Shown: piece by piece, positions 1 through 12,020 of the stretch | Position numbering within the stretch: the stretch's first letter is position 1 | How the letters are laid out: each line of letters begins with the position of its first letter | DNA from: Raphanus sativus | Lineage: Eukaryota > Streptophyta > Magnoliopsida > Brassicales > Brassicaceae | Reading direction: 5' to 3' | DNA length: 64,000 bases | NCBI RefSeq assembly: GCF_000801105.2 | Contig: NC_079518.1 | Span: 13,214,106 to 13,278,105 of the forward strand | Made by a program: the position numbers and the translations under genes | Notes under the pieces: model-generated | What the model saw: the letters and a program-made list of their open reading frames with translations, nothing else | Databases searched by the model: none | What the model was told of the DNA's origin: nothing

Positions 1-127
1 ACAATAACTTTAATCTAAAAATATGAAAACGTTCTATTACACAAACTATAAATACAAATAAGTATTAACACAAAGATACAATTCAAAATACAAAGTTCAA
101 AATAAAAAGTCCCAAATAATAGTTATA

Positions 128-1438
128 CTAGATTTTGACCCGTCCTATCAAAGGACGGGTACTTTCTGTTTTAATTTTTTTTGAAAATTTTAGTTTTATA
201 TTTGTGATGTTTTCTATAATCATATTTGTGTTTTAGTATTAGTTAAATATAATTTTTGATAACTATATTAAATATGTCAAGTTGCATAACTATACATTTG
301 TGTCATATGCATTTCAGAAGTTAATTTAATTTTTTTCTAAAGTATACAACATATTATATTTTTTCATAGTTAACTAATATAATTAATCAAGAATACTCGT
401 ATCCAGAAAACCTGACTCGTAATTGACCCGAAAATCAAGTTTGATACTCTATTAGACCTGACCTATATAATCGAATGGTTCATAACGTGTTAAATCTAGA
501 AACCAATATCAAATTCAACCCGCATTGAAAGCCGAACAAATTTTTTGAAAAATGTTCGAAAAATAATCTTATATATATAATATGGTATTCGCTAACTTTA
601 AGTAGAATCACATTTAATAAATATTTTTAACCGAAAACCTATTTAAAAGTTGTTAAACTTAATGAGTTTATATTAATATTTGTTTCTATAAAAAGTCCAC
701 TTAAACAATGTTAAACTATATTTTAACATTATGTGCTTTGTTAATTTATAAATTTAATGTCTATGTAAAATATTTAATAAATTAATGTATGGTTGATAAA
801 TCCTAAATTTTTGGTCTGAGATATAAGTTATGTTGATGTATGGTTGATAAATCCTAAATATTTAAATATTTTATTTTTATTAAATAAATATACAATGATT
901 TAAATTGTGACCGTATTAAATTAACTGATTTTTAAAAAAAAAAATTGCCTAAATCATATATATTGATCTCAATTTTAATTTTGGTCGTTTCTTGTAAAAA
1001 AAAAACAAATTAAAACTAATGTTATATTATATATTTGAAAGGTTAATTATAAAACCAAAATATGAATCAGATAACATAAGAATTAACATTTATGTGGCCA
1101 TTTTAAATGATAACTGCAATACATAAATATTTTAAATATTAATATTTTCACATTTTCTAATAATAATAATTTAATTTCGTATATTAAAAATATATTGAAA
1201 TATTTTAGGTTTATAAAATAGAAAAAACAATATACAATAAACAATTTCGTGCTAAAATTAAGGGCTAGTTTAAGTATGAGATTCTATTGTTAGATTAAGT
1301 AGATTTAGTTAAGTTTAAATAGATTTGTTTTGATTTAAATAAAAAGTATATTAAAAATATATCAATGGCATGGAGTTATAAATACTTCAAAACTTCAAGA
1401 TGGTTTTAAAAATGTCCCTTATGTTTTAATAGTATTGA
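128..1438 (-). mobile_element. Non-autonomous Helitron (minus orientation)
   Basis: The 3' end lies at the left: CTAG at 128-131 preceded by a perfect 8-bp hairpin (ACCCGTCC at 138-145 pairing with GGACGGGT at 153-160). The 5' end reads TCAATACTATTAAAAC on the minus strand and ends at 1438. Both ends sit between A and T on that strand, as Helitrons do. No Rep/helicase coding is visible. Confidence 0.75.
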
Positions 1439-2227
1439 TTTTTCTGATAAAATTATTTACTCGTTTTTAGATCACAATAGAAATGAAAAATGTATTTGTA
1501 AGACCTGTTTGTACTCGATAAATAGTTTACATGTTTAACGGAAAAACCTGTAAATAATAACTGAAAAAATTGTACTCATTAATTGTAGATTGATTTGGAA
1601 ATTTAATTTAATTTAGATATTTTAAATATTGATTTTAAAACTATTTAAAATTTATGTAAAATTATAATTTCTAAGCGCATATATTTAGCAAATTAATGTC
1701 ATATTGATTTAGAGAATAATTATTTCTATGATTTTATAATATGTATCAGTATTATGAGTAGCTGTTAAATAGTATGTTTGAAGTTTACAAATTTATTTAT
1801 CAAATAAGTTCTTTGTACTTTTTGTTTCAAATTAAAAATTCACATTTATGTAGTAATTTAAATGATAAGTGCAACACATATAAATAATTAAAAATTTTGA
1901 AAATATTTTCACGTATTTTGTAATTTTAAATTAATTTCAGATGCTAAAAGTATTTTTAAGATTTCAAAATAGATGAAAAATAATGTAACAAACAAATCAA
2001 TCCTTAAATTAAGGATTAGTTAAAATATGAGTATCTATTTTCGATTGATTATTTAAAAAGTTTAAAATTAAATATTGTTAGATTAAATAGATTTTGTTAT
2101 AATTAAAAAGATTTGTTTAGGATTTTAATAAAAATCATATGTTTTAAATAATGCAGTGGCAAAGATCTGTAAATACTTTTAAAAAGAAGGACACTTAAAA
2201 AAGGGCCTTCTGTTTTAATAGTATTGA
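1439..2227 (-). mobile_element. Helitron fragment, second copy of the same family
   Basis: A second 5' terminus (minus strand TCAATACTATTAAAAC, ending at 2227) and internal sequence resemble 1261-1438. The stretch has no 3' hairpin of its own. It is either a truncated sister copy abutting the first or the 5' part of one larger element into which the first duplicated. Confidence 0.55.
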
Positions 2228-2583
2228 TAGTTAACATCTAAAAATTAAAGTAGCAAAAAAGCTCTGCGCTAACACCTAGTACTGCTATAAAGATTTCACA
2301 TCAACGCTAATCCTAAGTTTTTGTCTGCGCTTGTTAAGTTAGATGGTGTGAAGGAACACTATATCCACCGATGTGTGATATATTAATAGCCCCTCTCGAG
2401 ATGTGGTTGGAAACAGTCCAACGAAAACAGTCCAAGCCCAACATCTGAAAAATACAACAGTAATGGGAACCAATTTTACAGGTTACATAGATAAGAAATT
2501 GTTTATGTCGGAAACCATATGCTGAACCATACCATAGACTCTGATACCATATTAAACTAAATGGTCTTCACACTTAAAACTAA
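2228..2583. other. Intergenic remnant, possible old LTR-retrotransposon piece
   Basis: No gene is visible. The complement of TGGTATCAGAGT, a typical initiator-tRNA primer binding site of plant LTR elements, occurs near 2540-2552 on the minus strand. No paired LTRs were found, so this is a weak identification. Confidence 0.25.
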
Positions 2584-3551
2584 TCTCTATTATTAAAAGA
2601 GAAGTACATTTATGAAATGCCCCTGAATTTTCAATGTTAATTACACTTACATGCCACTGAACCTATTAATAACATTTCTAAAAAAATATTTGTCTTAACC
2701 AGTTTATTAAATGCGTCTGTTTTAACTCTTTTTTGATAATGCTTATCTTTTTTCTTTTAATATTTTCCTTAAATAATTACATCCAACTAAAATGACCGAA
2801 ACAAACAATGGAAGTAATAAAGTTTACTTTCCCACCAAATCATTTGTCCTCTAATATCGACATCAAACCATATTTTATAATGTTAATCATGTCCTTTAGT
2901 TTATTTAACCTGCACCAACAGCAAAGTTATGTAAACTAAATGGATAATTTAACTCATCGAAAAAAGATAAAACTAACAAACATTTTTCATGACCATGCCA
3001 ACGATACGAATAAGATCTTAATTCTTTCTTCCAATGTGACATACTATTATATGCTAATTATTATATTTCATATGTTATATTCTTCATTTATGTATATTTT
3101 CTCGCCATCAAAAATCTTCTTCAATGAATTCGAATTACACCTACAATCAAGGAACAATTAGTATATAATCTTAGCCTTTCCAATTTCAAATCATATATAA
3201 CCACTAAGTTTTTAAATTAAATACAAATATATGATTAAACACAAAATTCAAACTAACAACTAGCAAATCTTGTGCCTTCCTATTTTTTGGTTTTAATCAT
3301 AACACACATTAAACAAAATCTTATACTTAAAAATCCCAAAATTTATTATTACATATAAATAAAAATAAAATAATTTATTAATAAATTATTAGTATATTGC
3401 TTTCATAATATAATTCCAATTAATTGTAAATATTCGATTTTTTATGATGCACTGTGATATAATAGACGATTAAAATAACAAAAATAATTACTCAAAGTAA
3501 TAAATAAAAAATTTAATTTTAAAAATGTGATAGTAACAATTATGTAATACA

Positions 3552-3589
<38 letters not shown>

Positions 3590-4015
3590 TATATTATACC
3601 ATTTTTACAAAGAAAAAATTTAAAGTGAAAGCAAATATTTTAGACGGTCTCGGGTTAAACTCTAGAAATAAACAACAACATTGCAAAAATTTTTCTTTAA
3701 CAAATTTATTTTATATAAAATATAATTCCAAATATGTTTATATACTTTACGTGTATATAAATTTACTTAATTTTTTTAAGGGATGCTAAGATTTTGGAAG
3801 TGGAAAAGATTATGATCCACCTCTATATTATTTTAATTAGAAAATTTAAATATCCGAATATTTTATTAAACTTTTAATTTTAATTTTTATTAAAACTGCA
3901 TAAATTAAAAATTTCAATCTTTATTTATGTTTAATATTACAATATATCAATTAATATAAATAAAAAACTAAGAATATAAAATAATACCCGCCCGGTCGGG
4001 CGGGTCAAGGTCTAG
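2584..4015 (+). mobile_element. Non-autonomous Helitron, first of a head-to-tail array
   Basis: The 5' terminus TCTCTATTATTAAAAGAG at 2584 follows an A. The 3' end has the hairpin ACCCGCCC/GGGCGGGT at 3986-4005, then TCAAGGTCTAG ending at 4015, followed by T. The element is 1432 bp, AT-rich and has no credible coding. A (TA)n tract lies near 3562-3582. The minus-strand element at 59012-60033 has the same 5' end type. Confidence 0.8.
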
Positions 4016-4017
4016 TA

Positions 4018-4898
4018 TCTAAACTATTAAAACTAAAGTACAAATAAATTTTAACCCTAAGTTTTCCTCAATAATTACAATAATATGCCACTGGCCTTAA
4101 ACACAATAATTTTACACTTTTCTTAATATATCCATTCATTTCCTATACCAAAAACGTTAAACCATCCCTAATACACAGTCATTTTAAACTTTTCCTTAGC
4201 CATCCAAATTAATTAAAGTCACGTAGCCTTAGATTACTTTTAAACACGGAGGCTTCATGTCTTCTTCTCCAATTTTCTTTTTGTTCGATGAAATTTTTTT
4301 TCTCCATTCTTACAAAATTTTTTCTCCATTTTTTCCACTCACTTTGTTTGATGGATTCAACAGAAGGCTAGATCGGAGTTTTGCGGAGTTTAGTTGTTTC
4401 TTTGCTCCATCGTTGTTGTTTGTGGTCTCAGATTTGTGGGTTATATGATGAGTCAAGACGTCCGTAAATTTTCGGTAAGCTCCGGTGTGGTTTCGTAATT
4501 TGAAGCGGGAATGACCGATTGAGAATGAATCGCGACCTGACTGCAGTTAGGTGGCTCGGGAGGTTGCGGCTGTGTTGGTAGGAGACGGCCACAAGTTCGG
4601 TAAATTTATATGTTTTACATTTGTTCATACAATCTATTCTGATATGAGGAAGTTTGTTGATATTTAAACAAAATACAATTATAGAAACCGAAAATGTTAA
4701 CTAACTTACATTTCAAAATACAATTTGATGGGATGAAGTTTTTTCTAAGTTTCTTGATATTATTTTAGAAAATGTCGCAATTTTTAATAATATAGATTTA
4801 ATAAAATTTTAAAAAGATGATTTAATTAAAAAACAACAGTTTATTTTTTTTTTAATTTCTCTTTAACAGAATAGATTTATAAATTCATGATTTATGGC

Positions 4899-4942
<44 letters not shown>

Positions 4943-5333
4943 AAATCCAATCGATTCCTCTAACCCTAGAAAAACCAAAATCGAGTGGGTACTTCAATAT
5001 TCAAAATATAATAAAATATTAGTTACTCGAATTAGGGATTTTTGGATATTCATAAGTAAAAAATATCTAAAACCCCTGAATTACCAAGTTTTCTAGGTTT
5101 TATTTTGGGTTTGGGCGTTTTTCGGGATTTTTTTTCTGGTTTTAAACTTGAACTAGATCCCAACTATTTATAATTCGGATCCACTTTGGGTTTTATAATA
5201 ATAGAAACCGATCCAAACCCGATATTATCCGAACCGATTCAATTCAAATTAAACTATAAAATTGTTGTGTTTGAAATGTTTATGTAATTATCGAAAAACA
5301 AACACCCGCGCAGGCGCGCGGATCAGAATCTAG
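4018..5333 (+). mobile_element. Non-autonomous Helitron, second of the array
   Basis: The 5' end TCTAAACTATTAAAAC begins at 4018, only two bases after the previous element ends. The 3' hairpin CCGCGC/GCGCGG (5306-5321) is followed by ATCAGAATCTAG ending at 5333. The copy beginning at 28281 shares the first 120 or so bases. The block 4250-4610 is less AT-rich than the rest and may be captured host DNA. A (TA)n tract lies at 4903-4941. Confidence 0.8.
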
Positions 5334-6353
5334 TAAACTATTAAAACTGAAGTACAAAATTGAATTAACTCTAATTTTTCCTAATAATTACATTCTCATG
5401 CCATTAACTTAATAAATTGTCATTTAATAATATTTCTAAACTATTGCCTAAATTCCTGGTAACTACTAGATTTGTTCCGACGATACACATATGTTCCTCC
5501 AATCATATGATCTTTGACTTCCTTTTTCATTTATGATTATGTTTATTTGTAGTATACGTTTATAACATAACTTAACTAACCATTTTGTTTCAACTTATGA
5601 CAGATTTAATAGATCAAGCTATAGACATAATAAGATACGAATAGTTAGTAAGTGCATCACTATTCTGTTAAATTTTAGTCATATATTGAATAATACATAT
5701 ATTTTTACATAACTAAAATGTAATGTATAATATTTTAAAAACATACAAACTCATTGTTGTGAGTATATAATAAATAGTCATGTCACAGACTTAAATATTG
5801 AATGTGTTGGCCACTGAAAGAAAAGTTTTTTTTAAAACAAAACATGAACGAGAAAACTAGATACATTGATATTTTAGAAAAATAAAATGTACAGTAAAAA
5901 ACTAATACATTAATAATGTTAGAACTAAAATAATTTATTAATATTGTTTTACATTTTTGAATATATATATATATATATATCTTTTCTCACAATATCTTTT
6001 TATTGTTAACAAATCGTGACAAGTGTTTATGTTCATCATACATAGATAATATACGTATTAACCATAATAATTTCACATGTTTAAACAAAATTACTCTATT
6101 AGTGACAAAAATTCAAATCGGTTAACAAAATATTTTATTTGGTTACATAATCAATTAGACATGAACATTCAGGTATACATTACAGATCGATTTTTACGAG
6201 TATCAGGTTTTTGGATTTTAAATTAAACTATGTTCGGGTATTAAAAAATTTCGGACAGTGTTCGATTTGAATTCTTCTGAGTCTGTGTAAATTTGTATAA
6301 ACATAAAATATTTTAAGTAAGTTATATATTTAAAAGTTTCTCTAAACAATTTA
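5334..6353 (+). mobile_element. Helitron 5' part, third of the array, 3' end degraded
   Basis: Sequence from 5334 (AAACTATTAAAACTGAAGTA) matches the 5' family of the second element but lacks the leading TC. It is interrupted at 6354 by another Helitron. A degenerate tail with an ACCCGCACG half-hairpin may persist at about 7185-7225. Confidence 0.55.
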
Positions 6354-7184
6354 TCTATACTATTAAAGCAGAAGCATATTGATATTTTTACTCTTTTTAC
6401 CCTTACTAAGGAGTCTTTCCTTTGTATTCATTAAAGGTATTATGGACATCCTGCGCCGGTTTCCTAATTCAATTTCGGTCTGTGATTATTTCCATGTTTG
6501 ATACTGCATCGTTTTAGTATTTTTCCAACCGGTCATGTTTGAAACTGCTTCGTTTTTTAAACTATTTAATGGTTTGGTTTTAAACCGCTTTTTCCTAAAT
6601 CTAAGCTCATCTACTATTGACTATTTTCTGATTCGAAATGATAATAGGGTTGAATATTACCGAACATAACTAAAGTTTTCGGTGAAGTCGTTTGGTTCTG
6701 TTATGAGTTTGATTAGAATGGTAAGTTATTTAAATTTAATAATAGCATGCCGATTATTTTTTAAGATTAAATTATTAATTTTGACAACAATCATTATCAT
6801 TTAAAACAATTTTGAAAAATATAAATATATTTTAAACAAATTTCTAACTTATGATCACCGAATTTGTCTTATCATTTAAAAAATCACAATATTAAAAATA
6901 TCGGGTTACCAACTGGTAACCCGTTCAACGGTAGGTCCGAGTCGGGTTTCAAAACACTGATCAAAATTATGAAACTGTTATATTGATTTATATTTCAAAT
7001 ATCTAATTCAAAATTAAAAACCTAAAAATACATTTACAATACAGTTTTAACCAAAAATAAACTCGGATATAAAATACATATATGAAACGGGTTATGCATA
7101 TACAAGACGGATTATATAAATGTGATTATATAAAATTTTCATCAAAAATAAACCCGCGTTGTGAAAGCGCGGATCAAAATCTAG
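6354..7184 (+). mobile_element. Non-autonomous Helitron nested in the array
   Basis: The 5' end TCTATACTATTAAAGCAG at 6354 follows A. The 3' hairpin (CCGCG/CGCGG within 7153-7172) is followed by ATCAAAATCTAG ending at 7184, then T. It is 831 bp with no coding. Confidence 0.75.
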
Positions 7185-7650
7185 TATAAATGTTAAAATC
7201 AAACCCGCACGTTGATTTTAAGTTGGAAGTCCATATAACTTAACAGTGCTAATTTTTGACTGAGTTCCCCCACCTCTGGTAATCATATTATTATTTTGCT
7301 GTTTTCTTTGGAAACTCTAGGGTTTTAAAACTGTGATTCCTTACGAGGTATGATTACAGAAGCTAGGGTTTCAATTATTTGCTTGCCCAGAAAATTTCCA
7401 ATAAAATTCTGTTCCGTACAATCTTAAGTTTTTGGTTTTCTGCGATTTGGTATACAAAGATTACAACTCCTCCTCTGCGCGTTTCTATTGTTCTTCCATA
7501 ATCTCTTGTTAGTTGGATTAAGCATAAAAGTTTCCAAACTTTTCCTTAGGGTTTCTTTGATTAAGGGATGGTAAACGATTAAACGTTCTTGCAATAGTTT
7601 GTAAAAACTCTAGCTAACAACTGTGCCGTTCTTGATTCCTCCTCAGGTAC

Positions 7651-8441
7651 ATGGCAACATTCGAACCAGTTTCTACGTTTTCATTCGACTCCATGGAATC
7701 TCGGATGAGGAAAGTCAATAGTAAGCTTACTTGTCGCGACTTCTACAATTCAACAGTTGTGTTTTTTGTTTTTGTTCTTCCTGTTTGATGTTCCCAGTTT
7801 TTGATCAAGATTATGTGTCTTGATTGATACATGCAGGAGTTCCTTTACCATATTTGATCCGACCTCGTAGGAAACTACACGTTTACGACAGCTATGCACT
7901 CTATAACGATTACATTGGATCTTTATCAATCAAGGGTACTACCCTACTAACGCACTCTTATGATTATGACCTTAAAACATGTTCATACGCTCTTATTTGC
8001 TAGTAATATATAACTTTCTTGCAGATGGATTAAAGTCTGAGAGTGATGATGAAACCTCCTCTTTGGAGAAAGGCAATGCAATGTTATCTGGAACTGATAG
8101 CTGATTTGTTCTTTATATCTCATTCTTCGTCAATTTAGTTTATGGATTTATAAATGTCTTTGATGATATCTGAACAGATGTATCACCAGGTTCGCTGAGT
8201 GATGAAGAATACGTGATTGTGGACAATGTTGAAGTTTCGCCCAACTCTGAAACAGAGAGAGCAGGAGCAGTTCAGATGGTGTGTAGGCTAGTTTCTCATA
8301 ACAGGGCATATGTCTTTATTATATATATGTTTTCCCTTCTAACAATACTTGTCTTTGGTTTTTCAGATGGAACTCTCAGAAGATGCGATTGAAGAGTCTG
8401 AATCCGGAGGATCAGATAGTGATGCTTGGGTGGTGGTGTAA
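7651..8441 (+). CDS. Unknown small acidic protein, five exons, 130 residues
   Basis: I do not recognise a domain. By position it may be the counterpart of Arabidopsis At4g18580. Exons that join in frame are 7651-7720, 7837-7935, 8025-8072, 8178-8278 and 8367-8441. Introns 1, 2 and 4 are GT-AG. Intron 3 appears to use a GC donor (AAAG then GCAATG at 8073): reading on meets a stop at 8102-8104, and this donor gives the right phase for exon 4. The protein starts MATFEPVSTFSF, has a basic stretch with RPRRKLHVY near residues 31-39, then a Ser/Asp/Glu-rich second half ending SDAWVVV. There is no signal peptide or membrane segment. A 5' UTR intron (7348-7646) is plausible because CCTCAG sits just before the ATG. 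It lies tail to tail with the IPGA1-like gene. Confidence 0.7.
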
Positions 8442-8664
8442 CTGGGAGGTTTATGTTCAGGGGGTTTTAGGACAGTGGACTCGGTTTATTTCAGTCTCTA
8501 GACATGTTTGTGAAGCTTTTTTCTTATATTATCATCAGTACATATTGATACGATGGTTTTGGATTTGAATAATGATCCTTTGTTTTCACAGCAAAAGGAG
8601 TCTCGCATATTCACATGATTTATCTGTCTTAGAACAAAACAAAAACGAATTTAATAAATAGATA

Positions 8665-8922
8665 CTCCCTCTGTTCCTAAATATAGGATTTTCTACACTT
8701 TTCACGTTTATTAAGACTATAATAATTATTTGCACTTTATTTAATTATTTATATCATTTACACACTTTCCAATAACTGTCTACCAATAAAATTTAATCAG
8801 TACAACTTTTAATAAAAAAAAGAACCTCAAAAGTATACAAAACTACCTTAAAAATATAGAAAATCTTATATTGTGGAACAAAGAAAAACTCCAAAAAATC
8901 CTATATTTAGGAACAGAGGGAG
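8665..8922. mobile_element. Stowaway-type MITE (Tc1/mariner)
   Basis: The 258-bp element has near-perfect terminal inverted repeats beginning CTCCCTCTGTTCCTAAATAT and a TA on each side (8663-8664 and 8923-8924). The inverted repeats and TA target site are the Stowaway signature. It lies between the 3' ends of two convergent genes. Confidence 0.9.
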
Positions 8923-8961
8923 TACCATTCTTAGATCATGTCATATGAAGCTAAGATTGCT

Positions 8962-11900
8962 TCAGCAAGGGGTAGATCGAAAAACAAGCTTATGTTGATG
9001 TGTTTGACTTTGACATTGAATATGACATGATCTCGCTTTGTCTCTTAGCTCTTGAAACGCCCTCATTGTCTCTGCATCAAATCCTCCTGCGAACTGAACA
9101 AAAACAAAAAACAAAAAACAAAAACGGCTTTGTAAAGAGTTTGGACAAACACATGTTGTAAGTTTGTAACAGAAGATGGTCTTCTGCTTTACCTGATGAA
9201 CACGGAATGCAAATCGAACACCTTGAACGATAAGCTCTTCCTCTTCAGGGCCACCGCCTCCAATGACTTCAAGCTCTGCTGAAACTCTCTTCATATACTT
9301 CATTGCTAGTTTCACAGATGCCAATTTAATCTGAAAATCACACACATTTGTAACATTACAATAGTTAATACTTACTACAAACTTCCAAATCTTACCACTA
9401 ACCATGTTCCTATAAGTAAGATATTCAAATTGAACAAACTAAACGTAACATTAAGACTCAAAAGAGAATCTGATTCCTCTATTGCTTAGTGTATCTATTC
9501 ATACTACAATGCTATTCACATTCCCAAGGAAAAAAAAAACAAAGGAAGCAGACAAGAAGAAAATATTGAAACTCACAGGCGTGCACATAGGAAACCCCCA
9601 GATACATTAAAGTAATCACTAAAATTCAAGTTTCCTTTGTTCAAGATTTGTATTTATCTGCATTTGTCATGTAGTACATAATTGTTTTACTATGTACACA
9701 CACACAATAATAGAGTGGAGACAGTATCAGACCAATCTTAGAGAATTGACTTTTAAGTGGGGACCATGAGAATTGTTGTTCCTGTTTGTTTCTATATAGA
9801 ATTCTTCTTCACTCATCACTACTCCAAATTCTCCAATCAAAGTGCAACAAATAGCTAAAGACGGAAGTAAATAATCACCAGAGACTACCACCAACACAGG
9901 CAAATCACTAAACTAGCCCTGGGATTTATACCAGACCAAAACCACTAAACCGAACCGATATTTTCGGTTATCAATTGATTGGTTCGGTTTAAAAAAACAA
10001 ATTCCAAACAGAAAAAGCAAAACTAACCAAAACTAACCATATTTAACCGAAGTCTAACCATAACCAAAACCAAAAAGATGTTAAATTCGGTAGAAATTTT
10101 GGAAACCAAAACAACCAAGAACCGAACTGATCCTTTTTTGTTCAATACGGTAAGATTGTGAAAGAACAGAACTAACAAAACAAAACAAAGCAACCAAACC
10201 GATTTAACAAATTAAACTGAAACAGCATGCCTAATGGATTTGTGTAATCAGAGGATTAAGCAAAACAAAGATTTTGCTGACCTGACTAGTAATGCCGGTT
10301 TCGAGCATCCAATCAACCGGAATCTGGAAAGTCTTGAACTTTGTCGCAGCTGATTCCTTCATCCTCGACAGACTATAAACACCGTGCTCTAACCTTCAAA
10401 ACCCCACAAAGAAGTTATGGTTTACTTCTCTTGAATTTTAAACATGAATCGATAAAAAGATTCGATTTTTTTTTTAATTTTACTTTTCGAACAAAGCTTG
10501 CATTTTCTTGAGAGCAGAGCAAGAAGGCTGACGAGGATCTTCCCGGAAACGAGAAGCTTCCGATATGAGTTTCTTCAGATCGAAGTAACAAAACGCCGCT
10601 TCACGCAAAGCGTCTGCTTTTTGCTCCGGCCACTCGAACTGTTTAAGCACTGCTCTCTCGTCGACCAGGTAAGAGAGTTCGTCGTCGAGCCATTTCACGA
10701 ATGGCACCACGTCTTCTATATCCGAAAACGCTGCGTTTTCGACCTCCTTGATTAAGAATCTTATGAAGTCTCCTTGCGTCTCCACGTCGGTTTTAATCTG
10801 CAATGTCCGGTTCAAACTTAATGAAAAACCCGGTTATTGAGCTGACCGGGGTAAAGAGAACCTTACCGCTAGTAGATAAACCGATCGGTTTTCGATTTCT
10901 CCGATCATGTCTCTGGCGTTGGAGCTAGCGACTACTACCTCCGCGGCGGCGCCGGTGGAATCTCTTCTCGAGTTCGTGGAGTCTCTTCGCATCAACGAGT
11001 GGTAGAACTCGACAACTTCCGGTACTCTTCTTACTTTCGCCGACGCTATGTTTAAACTCTTCGGCGGAGGCGGTGGTGGAGGCGGAGGCGGGGCTTTGGT
11101 AACCGACGGAGTAGGTAGTGGTGGTGGTTGAAAAAGAGGTGGGGAGGTGTAGGCGGAGGAGGAGGTGGAGTCGTTCTCTGCGGCGGCGGATCTGGTATAT
11201 TCTCCGTGGAATCGTGTGAGCCGTTGGATGAAGAAGACCGTTTAGGCGGTGGTTTCGGGACTCTAGGAACCCTAGATCTAACGGTGAGGTCATCCGAGTT
11301 AGTTATAGAGTGACTCTCGACCTCTTCTTTCCGGTAAATGTCACCGGAAGAACCGGTTTTGTTGTTGTTGTTTTCTTGGTTCGGAACCGGGTCGGGTAAG
11401 TTCCTCATGGATTCGACCCGTTTCAAGCTCCGGATTAGACTGGATCTCGCCGACAGATCCGTTAAACCCTGAAACCTCTGAGAGACGGAGAGCAGCGCGT
11501 GGTCTTCACTCGACGAAACGAGTCTCCGTAGCTCCGCCTCCATCTCCTTCTCTCTCCTCTCGCTCCTTTCGACTTCACGCCGTAACCTCTCGTTATCCTC
11601 CGTTAACCTCGCCGTCTCTCTCCTCGAACGCTCGATCTCGCCGTTCTTGTCAGCGATCCGCGACTCGAGTGACGGGATGACGGAGACGGACTCTCTGAGT
11701 AGCTTCAGCTCGAGGAGCTCCGTCTTTAGCTTAGCTTCTCGAGAGAGAAGCTCCTCCACGTGACGACGAAGCTCGGAGATGATGGCGGTTTGGTCGGAAC
11801 GAGAGGAAGCATTGTGTACTTGAGCGGAAGCGCGTGGGAAGTAGCGAGCGAAACCGGGTTTTTGATTAGAAACCGGTTTAGCGGCAGAACCGGAAGACGG

Positions 11901-12020
11901 TTTAAGCAGGTGAGGAGGCGGAGGGGGAAGAGGAAGGGGGAGAGGAGTTGGCATGTCTTTTGGTTTGGTTGAAGGAGATTTGTGAAACCCCATGGTCACA
12001 CGGACTTTACCGGCCACCAT
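8962..12020 (-). CDS. IPGA1: IPGA1-like microtubule-associated protein (CHUP1-related), with one frameshift
   Basis: Exons on the minus strand are 12020-10867, 10797-10484, 10393-10282, 9330-9193 and 9093-8962; all junctions are GT-AG and in phase. The start is the conserved MVAGKVRVTMGFHKSP; an upstream in-frame ATG at 12176 gives only non-conserved residues. The product is about 616 residues: proline-rich near 24-41, coiled coil about 80-168, polyproline tract from about 277, then the conserved C-terminal domain shared with CHUP1 and IPGA1, ending CFRSTPC-like (VFRSTPC). IPGA1 of Arabidopsis is known to bind microtubules and restrain petal and cell growth anisotropy. The reading frame is lost in the polyproline tract: a C run (GGGG at 11141-11144 on +) is one base short of what the downstream frame needs. 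Everything after it is intact, so a sequencing or assembly error is as likely as a real mutation. Intron 3 (9331-10281) holds AACCGAACC-rich low-complexity sequence. Confidence 0.85.

Noticed and set aside
2540..2552. LTR-retrotransposon primer binding site
   Set aside because: No LTR pair, polymerase or polypurine tract nearby; kept only as a weak remnant.
4887..5096. Open frame over a (TA)n tract, and similar frames at 16316 and 61876
   Set aside because: Low-complexity translation (alternating Tyr and Ile) with no coding texture.
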